Assembly: GCA_023053545.1 (NCBI GenBank)
Contig: JAKZAN010000004.1
Coordinates: 8,308,001 to 8,372,000 of the forward strand
Origin: Lepidurus packardi
Lineage: Eukaryota > Arthropoda > Branchiopoda > Notostraca > Triopsidae
Reading direction: 5' to 3'
Length of the DNA: 64,000 bases
The notes below the pieces were generated by a model. It did not search any database and was not told where the DNA came from. It saw nothing but the letters and a program-made list of their open reading frames with translations. Positions 25,424 to 40,749 of the stretch are shown one piece after another (positions within the stretch are counted from its first letter, which is position 1; each line of letters starts with the position of its first letter). The position numbers were made by a program, and so were the translations under genes.

Positions 25424-27767
25424 ATGTGTACCAATATGTCGTCTCAAGAGGATACGGAAGTACGGTTTGCAGAACTACTACATCCTATTCGAGATCTTAC
25501 CAAAAACTGGGAAGTGGACATTGCCAAGGTATTAATTTCGTTCCTTTTATGGAAAGCTTAGTATGTATCCATAATTGTTTGAATGGTTACAGTATCTCGA
25601 GGACTACATTGAACATATACAACATCTGTGCTTCACCTTTGATGGAGGCCGTACGATGGTGAATTTCGCTGAAGCAGCTCTATTAGTCCAAGGTTCTGCC
25701 TCAGTGTATGGGAAGAAAGTGGATTTTGTTTGGAGTCTAGTTTTACAGATGATGGAGTTGCTACAAGGAGGAAAGTAATTGACTAAGACATTGTTGAGTA
25801 CAGTAGTTTGATTATCCCTGTTTCACAATAGAGATAAAAAGGCAGCTGAAGAAGGAGGAGACGATGAAGCTAGTATCCGTTCAAAGAAAGAGAAACGGCA
25901 TAGCTGGGTGACTCCTGGCACTTGGGAGAGTTTAGACGATGTTCCCATAGGTACAAGCTTAAATATTTGTCCTTCACGGTAAATTTATATCATTCGCTTG
26001 ACAGGAAAACAAACGCGTCTCCGAGATGAGCGTTTATCGGACCTGCTAGACGTTATAAGTCTTCAGGTGAGAATGCCAAATGAGTTGTTGGCTTTCAAAA
26101 CCAGCAATGATTCAACTTCTACTAACTTTCGAGATAAGGTGTTATCACTGAAAGGTGAAGTTTTGGGGTTTGCAAGCGATTTCAAGTAATATTGTCTTGT
26201 TAACCCTTTCATAAATTCCAATCTTGTTCTGGTTCCGTAGGAGTACCCTTCCTTTCGATCCAGAGTCAGGATTCATAGGCCACAGTGGAAATACCAACCG
26301 AGGAACTATTGAACATTTTCCAGGTAGACGACTAATATTGTAAGAATAAACATTGAAATTCGTCTGTAGAAATCGAGTTTGGATTAGCACAGGACGACCA
26401 AGTAGGAGCCGCTCAGAGTACGAACCAGGTTAATCAAACCCAAGTCACAGAAGTTAACCAAGACTTGGTTCCAAATATTTATGATGACCCTGAACGTAGC
26501 CACACAAGCTTCTCTGACATCAACCATGACAATTCTCAGAGGTAGCTCTCTCCAATAAACGTTTCTCGTTTTTTCATCGTAGTCTGATTTCAGGCCAGCT
26601 TTCAGAGAGAGAAGGCCTGTTAATCTGCCAATTTATGAAGATCCATGGGCACCTCTTGATCCTCATCAAGCAACTGGAGTCCAAAAACCTTACAGAAAAG
26701 GGAAAACCATACGCATGCCCCCAGAGTTACAAATGGAAGCTAAAACTGTAAGTGGACAATTTTAATCTCCGTGTTCTAAGTACTTATTTTTATTTTTATT
26801 AGGTAGTCGAGAAGAAACGTGCTCGTGATTCTGTCCCCATTTTGCCGCCTATTGATCAGTACATCAGACAAGCGTTTTACCTAGCTGTCTATGAAAATGC
26901 TAAAGGGTACAGAAAACCACTTCCCGAGTTCCAGCTCGAGATGTCGTTGTGCCTTGAAAGGCTGAAAATGACCAAGCGGAAATTGAACAAAGTTAAATCA
27001 GGTTTCATTCCTCATGAATATCAGTTTCTTTTCGTAATCGCAGAATTTTTTTTAAGTGATTAAAAAAGACAGAGCCAGCTCTGAGAGCGACGAGCATTCA
27101 GATGAGGATGAAGTCCATGGGATACAGGCTGGGGGCGAATCGTGGCAGAATGACGTTAATACAGCGCAGAAAGAACTTGACGCTATTTTCGATGACCGAG
27201 TCGACTTCGGGCTGGATAAAAATGAGGATGGTCTCCTGAGTTATGAACAACTTGTGCAAAACGCAGTTGCAGCACATATGGTTTCAACTCAAGTAAGTCA
27301 CCTAAGATTTGTTGAGTTTGTTCGCTTAATGTGCGTTTGTCTCAGAACATGGTAAAGTCGACTGATTTGTCAAAGAGAGTATCCGAGTGGCACAACCGTA
27401 TGCGGCCCATCTTGGAAGATGTTGAAGACAGGCAATCGTTTGATATTCATGCCTACGGCTTAGACATATTAAAGAAATTCATTCCTGGCGGCAAGGTTTT
27501 GCCATTTGAGGACATTGTGCGAGGAAAACCGAGATATGAAATTTCGCGGTATTTTCTTTCATCTCTGCAATTGGTGAGGGGTTCATATTCATCTTTTCTA
27601 TTTTTAACACATTTTGTCCCTGATCTTAGGCAAATAATCAGAATGTAGGTTTATCCCTGGCAAACCCTGAACCCTTAGCAATGGATTGTCTTCAACTGGA
27701 ATTCCTTTCAAACAGAAGTCATCAAGAAGATCTGGATAACTTTGGACGAGAACATATATCCGATTAA
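25424..27767 (+). CDS. NCAPH2: Condensin-2 complex subunit H2 (kleisin-beta)
   Basis: Kleisin subunit of condensin II, needed for mitotic chromosome assembly. Exons: 25424-25528, 25593-25774, 25832-25950, 26005-26185, 26241-26323, 26370-26541, 26594-26747, 26803-27001, 27057-27292, 27346-27573, 27630-27767. They sum to 1797 nt, 598 aa, close to the family length of about 600. The N-terminal CNDH2 domain reads [20 protein letters not shown] and continues through [20 protein letters not shown]. The middle has [12 protein letters not shown] and [16 protein letters not shown]. The C-terminus has [14 protein letters not shown] and [14 protein letters not shown] second in-frame ATG (25436, [11 protein letters not shown]) is the more typical start for the family. 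The 27002-27056 intron uses a TTTTAAG acceptor; the nearby CGCAG would bring in a stop. Confidence 0.95.
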
Positions 27768-28001
27768 AAAGTGAGACTTGTTTTCAATCATGTATTTTTC
27801 TACAAAGCATCCAAGTATGGCACCCAACTAGCAACATGTTTATAAGGCAAGTACGACTCTTTGGTGAAGGTTTAATTAAGTATTCAGTAAATAGTTGAAG
27901 CATTGCATTGTTGAAGATCTATGTCTGAGTGTATGAAGCTAAGGAAGTTTTCTTCAAGCCCCGTTACGTTATTTTCCCTCCAGATTTTTCCCAGCGCTTT
28001 C

Positions 28002-28443
28002 CTAGTCTTGTTTCTCGGTTTTCTTTGTTTGGTAACCAGGGAGACTTGGAACAGGAATGTATGATTTAGCTGTCGAGAATACAGTTCCTCCAACATTAGC
28101 AGTTTTAGAAACAATGCCCCCACCAATTGCAGCCGTAGTACTTGCAGCCCATTTTACAGATCCAACACCAGCACCAACAACAGTGGCACCTAAACGGAAT
28201 GTTTTACTTAAAATCTGTTAACGAAACACATTATTTAGAACCGAAACCTAGGTTAAAAACACCAGACGCCAATCCTCCTGCTCTGCTTAACAAACCGCCT
28301 TTCACTTGCGGGTTGCTGGTGCCTGCAAGAAAATTAATGGTTTGTAAAAAGAAATGGTGTTTGCGAATGCCATTGACGTTAATCCTTTAAAATCCCTTAC
28401 CAGAAGTTTCTGAGTCAGTTGTTTTTTTCGACTGTGGGTCCAT
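28002..28443 (-). CDS. TMEM263: TMEM263-family small membrane protein
   Basis: Exons 28401-28443, 28248-28322 and 28002-28189 sum to 306 nt, 101 aa. The product has a short polar N-terminus (MDPQSKKTTDSETS), a glycine-rich segment (GGLLSRAGGLASGVFNLGAT), an alternating Gly/Ala/Val membrane region (VVGAGVGSVKWAASTTAAIG) and a basic tail ending KKTEKQD. The order GGLLSR, glycine-rich hydrophobic repeats, PVPSLPG and a lysine-rich tail matches TMEM263 (C12orf23), whose cellular role is poorly known. It is convergent with NCAPH2, with only about 230 bp between the stop codons. Confidence 0.75.
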
Positions 28444-29126
28444 GTTACGCGGAAACTAAGCTAATGACTAAATAATAAAAAAGGTGCTTGATTTTTTAAA
28501 GAGATCGCAGTACGTTCTTAGGAGTGGAAAAGTGATCACTTTCTAATGACCGAACGCAAGTGATGAACTTGCAACACGTTTTGCTTGTTTACGCTAAGAA
28601 GGAACGCCTATTGAAACGTCATCAACATTTAATCAACGGTAAACTTGGAACGGAATAGCGAACGACAAGATGATATTTTTGGAGGTGAGCAATTCATGTA
28701 ATTTTTTCCCTCGTTATAGTGTACGGTTGTAATTTTAACATTTTGTCTCTACAATACGAGGGCTTGCAATTAAATCCTAATTTGCTTTCAGACATTAACT
28801 TGCTTAAACTTATCCATTATGTCAAATTTTCAAATTTAGCTTGTCTCCCTTAGAACCTTAGTGTCCAAAAGTTTCATTATGATAAAGGGGCAGATATTTT
28901 CATTCATATTTGTCTAACCTCAGCTAGTTTTTTCTACGATTAAATAACCACTTCTATATTTTATATTCATTCAAAACGTTTCTATGTTTGAAAGTGTGCG
29001 TGTTTGGTGACTTTTTCTTATTGACAATATAAGTGGGTTTTTTCAGAAAATTAGATAGTAATTACGGATTCTATTCCCATTAGGAAGCTCACCAAATTGG
29101 TAAGCTCAGTAAAGTAAACCAAGTAT
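28444..29126. other. Intergenic region upstream of TMEM263 and tRNA-Leu
   Basis: A/T-rich sequence without a recognisable exon. It must contain the TMEM263 promoter on the minus strand. Confidence 0.5.
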
Positions 29127-29238
29127 GTCAGGATGGCCGAGCGGTCTAAGGCGCCAGACTCAAGCGAACAGCTTCTCCGAAAGGGGCGTGAATTCTGGTC
29201 CTCGTTAGAGGGCGTGGGTTCAAATCCCACTTCTGACA
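29127..29238 (+). tRNA. tRNA-Leu(CAA) with 28-nt intron
   Basis: The acceptor stem GTCAGGA pairs with TTCTGAC. The D arm contains GGCCGAGCGGTCTAAGGCG, a type-II Leu pattern. The anticodon stem CCAGA/TCTGG encloses the loop CT-CAA-G-T with the anticodon at 29161-29163. A 28-nt intron (29165-29192) interrupts the gene one base after the anticodon, the canonical site. The long variable arm is CCTCGTTAGAGGG and the T arm is GGGTTCAAATCCC. A run of eleven T (29242-29252) gives a pol III terminator. Animal tRNA-Leu(CAA) genes are typically intron-containing, which agrees. Confidence 0.95.
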
Positions 29239-29498
29239 AACTTTTTTTTTTTACATTATTCATAATTAGAACCTCTATTTGAAGTGAAGTCAGTGGCTTG
29301 CTGAATTAATTACACAAATATTATATGATTGCAATATTTGAAACATGAAAATTAAATTTCTATTTTATACGGACTTCTGTTACAACCTATCGATCTAAGA
29401 AAGATACGCTTTTTAGTAAGCTCTCAATACATAAATTCAGTTCTGTAGAATAATAACTAATTGCTTAATTTATATATAAAAAAAAAATCTCTAAATAG

Positions 29499-29576
29499 GT
29501 TAGGATGGCCGAGCGAGGGTCCAAGGTGTCAAGTTAATAGCTTTTCCGAAAGGGGCGTGATTTCTCACTTCTGAAA
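29499..29576 (+). pseudogene. Decayed tRNA-Leu(CAA) copy with intron sequence retained
   Basis: Matches the tRNA 370 bp upstream: GTTAGGATGGCCGAGCG, then a damaged D arm, then an intron-like block (AATAGCTTTTCCGAAAGGGG versus AACAGCTTCTCCGAAAGGGG in the intact gene). It then jumps almost directly to CACTTCTGA. The 3' anticodon stem, variable arm and most of the T arm, including the B box, are deleted, so it should be neither transcribed normally nor functional. Confidence 0.85.
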
Positions 29577-29941
29577 AACCTTTTTTAAAGCAATAAACTT
29601 AGAATTAATCTGTACAAATTACGGTTGCCTTATTCGATCACACGCCAATGAGAAACTCCCCCAGGCTAGTTGGAGGAACTTTTCAAAACCTGATTTCTAC
29701 AGAATTTTCGCTCTTTGCCAAGCTTGTGGGGGCATCTTGCGGTGAAAAGTTTAAGAAACGTTACTTTATTTACTTTTAATGGTGACGTGGATGTTGCCTT
29801 GTCTAAATGTTGTCCTACACCCAAAAATGAAGAAACTTTTTATCTGTTAAAGAGGATTTTATACTGCAGTTTTATCCCACTTCGTTGATTCTAAAGGTTG
29901 TGTAAAAGTTTTGTCACCAGTTCTTTAAAGCTTCACTGAAC
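29577..29941. promoter_or_regulatory. Upstream region of the mannosidase gene
   Basis: 365 bp between the tRNA pseudogene and the mannosidase ATG. It probably contains the promoter and 5' UTR. No specific element was recognised. Confidence 0.4.
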
Positions 29942-33590
<3,649 letters not shown>

Positions 33591-36334
33591 TTATTTAGTG
33601 CTTTTGTAAAGCCATTTCCCCCAAACCCAAAACTTCAAATAGGTAACTGAGAGCTATTGTCCCCGTTGGCAATATTTTCACCCATTCCCACAACGCTCTC
33701 AGATGCTTCGGGTTTGTTTATTTCACCAAGTAAGGCACGATTCATCTCTGAATTACGAGAAGATTTTCGTTTTATCTAAAAAAAAAATTGGGTTTCTTTA
33801 TCGGCAAGTGTTTGTGTACTTTCTGTTTGTTTTTTTAAGATTAACTCGAAAGCCTCTTTCATTTCCACTTCACAAATACTATCTGGCCCATTAAATTAAT
33901 GAAAAATTTTTACTGGTTAGGATTAGCTTTTTATTTAAACCCCCTTTTTAAAAATTTTCGGTCCGCTAGTCAGGAATTACTTCATATACAAAATGTGTAG
34001 TGTTTTCAGCGTAATTTAAAGAAACGAAAAAGATAGCTGACATGCACGCACCTGAGGAGAGATTGGTTACTGAAAGCAGGGGTGATTCATGGGCTTGTGA
34101 TATTAAGAGAATTCGTTCCTTTCTTTTAGTTTCTCTCGAGCTGCAATTTTTTTAACATGATTTATTGGTTGTAATACGATACGTTTAAAAACCAATGAGA
34201 AAAACTGTATAGGCTCAGTACACTGTAAAGGGTTTTAGGGGCAAATTCACGAGTTGAACATAGTTCCGCAAGTGTGTATTATTTGAGGGAAGTTTGAGTC
34301 TAGAGGCAAAACTTGAGGCAAGTGTGCATTATTTGAGCATTGAACGCGGATAATGTAGTGCTAAATGTGAATGTGACGTCATGTCGGTTTTGCAAACGGA
34401 AGCAAGTGGTTTGCCAAATTTAGATGATCAACACGAACACGGGATCTGCAAGAATCTCTAGCAAGAGTTGCGCATGGATCTTTCGTGAATCACTTCTTAC
34501 CTTATATTCACAAATTCATATCTTGTGCATTTTAATCAAATCCTATGTTTAACTTTTGATTTTTTTGTAAAATTTAACTGAGAGTTTAGTGTTTACTCAG
34601 AAAGCGTGGGTGCATAAGAATAACAGAAGGATGGTACAGTTAAATAGTTGCATGACATGCGGAGGTTGTGGTAGTTCCGACTTGTTTCTGGTTTTGGGTA
34701 GGCGGTAAATGCCATATCATGACTTCAAAATTGCCTTCTACCCTTTCATATTCATGGACTTTTTTTATTTCCCCTGTTCTTAGTTCTCGGTGATAAGGAA
34801 CAAGCAAATGTTCATGGAAATAGATTAAGAGTAGCTTTTATCTTGGGAACTATTAACGACTACCTGAAAATAGTTTCGCATGTTGCTGATAAGTACCTTG
34901 ACTGGTGTTTAAAGCGTTACAAAATAAATAGCAGAGGAATGTGAGTCGCCTCAGGGAGGGACACCAAATTGTAAGAAGAGCTGCCGGTCATCACAAAAGC
35001 TGAAAAGGCCCCGAAGATGCGAAACAATGTAGTTTGCTGTAGTTCCATAACTTCCGATGAGCCGCAAAGGATTACGTAACGATGAATTGAGTTAGATTGA
35101 ATTGGGTTGGAATAGCTAGTCGATATAAGTAGTTTTGTACGCTATCTTTTAGTTTGCTACTATTTTTTATGGTAGAGGGAATGACTTGCTTGAACGACTA
35201 TGAATTAATTTATTCTTTGGAACATATATTAGGAGGTTCTGGGTGTCACGCGAACAGTAGATAAAAGAGTATGAATTTCAGACTATGTTGACAAAGGTAT
35301 CTTCTAATCATGTAACTGTTTAGGGACCAGTTTTTTTCAGACTCAGGAGGATGCGCAGGGTACAAAGGATCACTGTTGCCAGCTTGTTTATATTGCTCAC
35401 TAAAAGCGCTGCTGGAGTCGCCAAAAAATATGGATACAGATGTGTATAATTCAGTCAACATTATAAATACAAGTGAAAATTCTGATTCCAAGAAGTTGTT
35501 TTACATACGCGTCGTTTTTCAAACGTATTAGGTTTCTTTTAAGACCTATGTAAGCTTTGCAAAAGTTTCTGCGTCTGATAGTCCGCAATTAAAGCGATCC
35601 ATCCTGTAAGGACTTAGCAAACTATGTCATATGCATGAAAGCCACAGACATTCCCTTTTCAATTGGAAAAAAATTTAAAAGAAAGTAGCAAGTAAGAAAC
35701 CCGAATTAAACGGTTCTTTTTCCTGAAGAAATAGCTTTTAATTAAAAAAAATCAGAGACAGTGCCCTCGCCAATTGAACCACCAGTGCCAAATGCCATAC
35801 AATTCTCGCCCATTCATGTTTCCAAGTCGCCATATTTGATGAGAAATTTTCAAACCTGGCAACGCTGCATCATGGATAAGTAGCTACGCGTAACCAACCA
35901 AGCCCAGACTTGTGTAGAGTGAAAAAGCATTTTTTCTCCCTTGTGCCCATTTACCAAAGTGAACTTTACGTAATTGTTTCGAGTCCTTCGAATAAGGAAA
36001 ACATGATCCTTTCCTTATCATAAGTGATCGTTTTCGACTCGGTTATTTCCGAAGTAACCGTTGTCCTTCAGCAGCTGTCCTTGCAAGTACGTTCCTTATT
36101 ATTAATTCTAGTGCAGGAGTTCATTAGTTTACGTGAAAAATGTGTATTTAACAAAAGATTAATTATTGAAATACCACTGAAGGTTCTCATGTCAAACAAA
36201 GAGCAACGGTTAGTTTACTCAATGGAGTCGTGACGTGGCTTTTGCTACTCTTAAAAAACCCAAAGACTGCGGCATATGGTGTGTTATCATCAAGTTCTGG
36301 GAACTCGAGATTAGCCAAGCTTCGATGTGGAAAG
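33591..36334. other. Intergenic region with no recognised gene
   Basis: No exon was recognised. A direct repeat of GCAAGTGTGYATTATTTGAG occurs at about 34268 and 34320. Open frames on either strand are short and lack motifs. The final 8 bp (36327-36334) are the left target duplication of the hAT element. Confidence 0.5.
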
Positions 36335-36896
36335 CAGGGTTGCCAGATTTTTTCTGAGTCAGCAAACCAAAGTAACTTGAAACAAACAAACCAAAATAAA
36401 CCACCGGCCTTCCAAAACAAACCAAAAACAAACCATTTTTTAAAAAAGTCTTTAAAATTCGAATTTCTAAAGCAATTACTTCACTAAGTTGTGGAAAACT
36501 TCTGCGATACCACTGCGACCTATTTTCCTATTAAATTAATGTCGGAAAAATCGTCAGGATTAAAGATATACTCATCATTAAGCAAAATAGAATACACACC
36601 CCAACTAAATAATACAACATTTGATTAAGTTACTTTATTATCACAACGAGATCATTATATTTTGGGAATTGAAACCCATGCAAATTTGCTCCTGGCATGT
36701 GTGCACCGCAATTAAAATTGCACGTTAAAGAGATTCATTTTAGATTATATCACAAGTGAGGGCTTTTCTGGGTTAACAAAAGGCAGAAATACAGGCATAG
36801 CAAGTTAACCAAAACCTACATGCTACATGCAGGAAAAAAACAAATGATTCTATAAACATGGACAGTAAATGTGTTATAGGGATAAAAAAAAAAATA

Positions 36897-39095
36897 CTAC
36901 TCGAAGTGTGCCAAAATCGCGAAGTCTTCAACATCAACTTCATCTTCATTATTATTGTTGTACATATTGTTGCTGAAGTACTGAACCATTGCAGCCGTCA
37001 CTTGAAAATCCCTACAACATAAATTTCTACTGGAAAGGTACGACTTAATTCTAACAATTGCGTCAAGCATTTTAATCTCAATTCTATTGCGTTGTTTGTT
37101 TTTTACGTACGTCACTAGCGAAAATACTCTTTCTACAAAAGCATTAGAAATTGGCAACGATAAACAGGCTAAGCAATATTCAGATAACTCTCTGAATGCA
37201 AAAAGTCCTTGTACGTCCAGGTAACTTCTGATTGACGTCCAGAACTCAACTACGTCTCTAGGGACGGCAACATTTTTAAAAAGATCCGTCTCTGACCAGA
37301 TTACAAGACAAATTTGCTTTTGAACAAAAATCTTACATTCGGAGGAAAATTTCGCACCGAAGTCTATACGAGAAAGAGGTTTTTGGTAACCTCTAGTGTC
37401 AAAAACTCTCCCTTTCACACTTTTGTGATGGAGAGAGAGCTCAAAGAGAAGCTTCTCGGGGTCCACACTGGCACTTTGGAACAATGCATTAATTTGTTCG
37501 AATTCTTTCACGAGGGGCGTTAGAAACACAATCAGGAGCTACACAGAATCGGCTTTCATCATATTGCTGATCGACGAACACTTGTACCTCACGCTAGCGG
37601 GAGCTTTGAGTTCTACTTGGTTAAAATAAGCTTTCAACTCTTGCCAGTTTACAAGCAAGTTGTACAGAACTTTACCCCTAACTAACCAGCGAGTAGCCGA
37701 GTATTTTTGAAACGGAGTTGGAGTACCTTTCCTCTCGCTGTTTACGTCCATTGTTTCGAATAAGCCAAGGAAATCCTCACGCCTTAGCTGGCTTTTCGAA
37801 AAAAAAAGCAGGGATTTCTGACAACAAAAATCCAATGCTGGATGGCATAACCTCAAAGGCATGCTGCACTACGAGGTTCAGAGAGTGGCAAATGCATCTG
37901 AGCTGAACGCAATTTGGGGCTTCGGCCTTAACTCGGGACCAAACTGAATTGTGGGTTCCAATAACATTCGCCGCGCCATCAGAACTATAGCCGATGCAAT
38001 CAGAAAAACAAAGCCCAACAGATTTTAGTTTTTCTTTCAACACAAGAAAAAGAGCTTCGCCTGTTGTCGATAACACAGGAATTAAACCCAGATAATCATA
38101 AAGGATACTATTCTCTTTTTCTGAATAGTATCGCACACATACGCAGAGATGTTTAGCCGCTGTGATATCTGTCGATTCATCAATGAGAACCGAAAACTTC
38201 TTATTTCTCAGCTCTTGGGCAACTTCTTCTTCAAGAGCTTTCGAGATCACATTCTTGATGATCTGGGAGCATTTGGTCCTATGCATCCGCAGGCTTTCCC
38301 ATCGGCTTCCTTTTCCATTACGCGAAACAATCTCACCCAGATGGTCCATAGTCAAAATTGGGGAGTGACAACATACGTTCAGCGCCATTTCTGTTTCAGA
38401 GTTCTTTCCATTAAACCCTGACCATTCTTTTTTTGTTTTCAAACGTTTTCCAGGAGGAAAAAATTAATCTAACTAAATTTAACATCACTTGCAACCTTGC
38501 ATTTCCTCTATTAGGCGCATTTTTCCATTTTTTTCTCTAACCGCGTCAAGCGTGCAAATATAACCAGTAAACATGGTAGTGCAACACTAAGCCGATTACA
38601 GCGATCTAAACCGAAAAAGTGACCACAACAATGGCGCGTCTAAGGTAGGATAAATTCGACTAGATTAAGTAAAGCTAGGTTTCAGCTTGTTTGGTCATGA
38701 ATTCCGCAGCAGAATGGTAGAAACCAAGAAAGTGGTTTTGACTGTATGCATGCTTGCGTAAAGTAGGGTTAACTTGGTTATCTCAGACTCAGGTTGACGG
38801 TTTAAAACTGGAAAACGTGGTCGGGATATAATGGAAAGTACATACCTATCTGAGCTTTTTTAACTTCGTCATTTTTAGATACAGCTACTGGCTTGAATGA
38901 TAACTGCCCCTGACTGCTGGTCTTGCTAGTGTCTTTTGCTATGTGCAAGGCAGTCTTTTGGTGTTGCTCTAGAGAACCCTTGTGGGCTTTTAGGTTTGAA
39001 TGGCACAAAATGCAATACGCACTTTCGGTGCCATCAGAGCTCTTCTTCACCCATGGGAAGTCGGCTTCCCAGTCCTTTCTATATTTTCTGGACAT
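36897..39095 (-). pseudogene. hAT transposase (BED-like zinc finger), disrupted
   Basis: Exon 1 (38846-39095) encodes MSRKYRKDWEADFPWVKK and a zinc finger CxxC...HxxxxxH (YCILCHSNL, then HQKTALH). An in-frame intron leads to exon 2 (38390 down to 36897). Exon 2 has the RNase-H-like catalytic start KKFSVLIDESTDITAAKH, the block GYSSDGAANVIGT, CHSLNLVV, and a C-terminal hAT dimerisation region with LPISNAFVERVFSLV. Two lesions break it. One is a one-base frameshift at the A9 run 37799-37807, between SEIPAFF and SKSQLRRE. The other is an in-frame TAG at 37539-37541, just before the LVKEFEQ segment. The protein belongs to the ZBED/ZMYM-like hAT group with a DUF4371-type core. Confidence 0.85.
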
Positions 39096-39511
39096 CCCTG
39101 GCAGACCGTACTAGCATGTGATAGGAAATGTTAATGAAGAAATAGGCTACAGTACAATGATGCAAGAAAATGCAAAAGAACACAATTAAGTATGAACACA
39201 AAACTTGACAGGCAGAATGCACCGCGAGATAACCCATAAAGAGAAACCAATAACACATGAATTGTATATCTTAAAACTACGAGTACTTACCAGCACAACG
39301 GATGTTAAAAATTACGGAAGAATCATATGCGCCCAACAATAACTACGTTTTGACTGTATCGAAAGAAAAGACTAGCGGGCGTGACACGTGCGTCACATAA
39401 AATGTAAACACGTGGACTAAACACAGGAACTAAAAAGACGCGTATCAGGATCATACGCCGTACCCAATCACCTTCCGGAAACCGTACGAAGCGCGAAATA
39501 CAAAACACGAA

Positions 39512-39538
39512 TGCAAAAAAAAAAAAAAAAAAAAAAAA
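39512..39538. repeat. Poly(A) tract inside the hAT element
   Basis: A run of over 20 A downstream of a GCAAA. It lies between the transposase 5' end and the right terminus of the element. Confidence 0.8.
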
Positions 39539-39748
39539 GAAATAGGAGCCAAAAGCTAATTTATCGAAACGTGCATTAATTTAGAGAGATTATTCTGTAG
39601 CCTAGAATGAATTTGCGACGATTTCTCCAAACAAACCATAAACAAACCAAAAAACCAAACCAAATTTTCGTAAACCAAAGCCTTTCAAAACAAACCATTT
39701 TTCCCATTTTTGGTTTGGAAAAAGCCATCTGGCAACCCTGGTGGAAAG

Positions 39749-40749
39749 GCTTCGCTTGTTCTCCCCCCCACGGCAATATTCTAGGATTCCAACGAAACCA
39801 GATATAAAAGTTTGGGACCAAGGGGACTTTTCCTTGTTCCCTAGTTTTTGTCTGTTTCTCTTCCCCGTCTTCTTTCCTGCAGGATAACACCGCAAAAAGT
39901 AAATGGTAGTTTTGTTAAAAATAAAATTTTGCAAATAAAGCTTTTTCCTAGCCGCGGAAAAGTTCAGTTAACAACGTCAAGACTAAACACAAACAAGTAC
40001 TTCCATTTTTGAGTGATATGTTTAGAAAATTTTGTTTTTGAGTTGTTCATATTTGAGCTCGTGTTGTTGTACTTGACGCGTTCATTGATTTTCTGCCCAA
40101 ACCAAATTTGGTCACGATGCCAACTGCGCAGTTTGGGTGAGTTTGAGTCAAGGTTATTCCAACTTATGCATACTATGATGTAGAAACTTTAGACGTAAGC
40201 ACTTTCAACATAAAGGATTTCATGGCTGTTACACCCACGGGGAACGTGATCGGAAGGATATTATTATCAATACATCCGTTTCTTGGTCTCCCTTAAGGTT
40301 GTTAAATTGCATACCCTATTGCATACGCTTCTTAGTGGTTTACTATCCAGAATTAAAGAAACAAGGAACTTAAAACGAGTGATTTGTTTGGTTCAACGCT
40401 TTAGACGCGTAACTGAACGTATTAATTGCAAATATTTCCGAAACATCGAAACAAATCAGGATTAAGATTCCGGAAGAGTTAGAATCTACATAAAAAGCTT
40501 AGAAGAAGATATCGTACCTAGATATCTAATCCTATAATGACACAAATGTGTCGAAGGTGTGTTTTTCAAGGATGTTGCGAAGTTTTTGTGATAAGGGAGT
40601 TATCAAAAAAATCCGGAAATGAATTTCAAAACGCAAAGAATTTAAAAAGACATGTACTTATTCTTTGTCTTTTCTTTCGAAGGTGCTGTACTGCAAAAAC
40701 CTCGTCAAAATGGACTAACTGCATCTCATTCTTGCCAACAGATAAAAGA
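39749..40749. other. Upstream region of the IAP gene
   Basis: No coding exon recognised. A polypyrimidine plus CCAACAG acceptor ends at 40740, nine bases before the chosen IAP ATG, so at least one 5' UTR intron is likely here. Confidence 0.45.

Larger units (their letters stand above)
36335..39740 (-). mobile_element. hAT-superfamily DNA transposon, full length, inactive
   Basis: The left end CAGGGTTGCCAGAT and the right end ATCTGGCAACCCTG form 14-bp perfect terminal inverted repeats. Each is flanked by an exact 8-bp duplication, GTGGAAAG, at 36327-36334 and 39741-39748, the hallmark of hAT insertion. Clusters of AAACAAACCA-like motifs lie just inside both ends (36365-36435 and 39630-39720) in the same orientation on the plus strand; such subterminal motifs are typical transposase-binding regions. 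The element is 3406 bp and carries a two-exon transposase on the minus strand. Confidence 0.93.

Noticed and set aside
26066..26075. Donor CAG|GTGAGA within an NCAPH2 exon
   Set aside because: The frame stays open beyond it and the true donor at 26186 keeps phase with the next exon.
40537..40749. N-terminal extension of the IAP (MTQMCRRCVF...)
   Set aside because: Not family-like, and a good splice acceptor lies just before MSASVKDYF.
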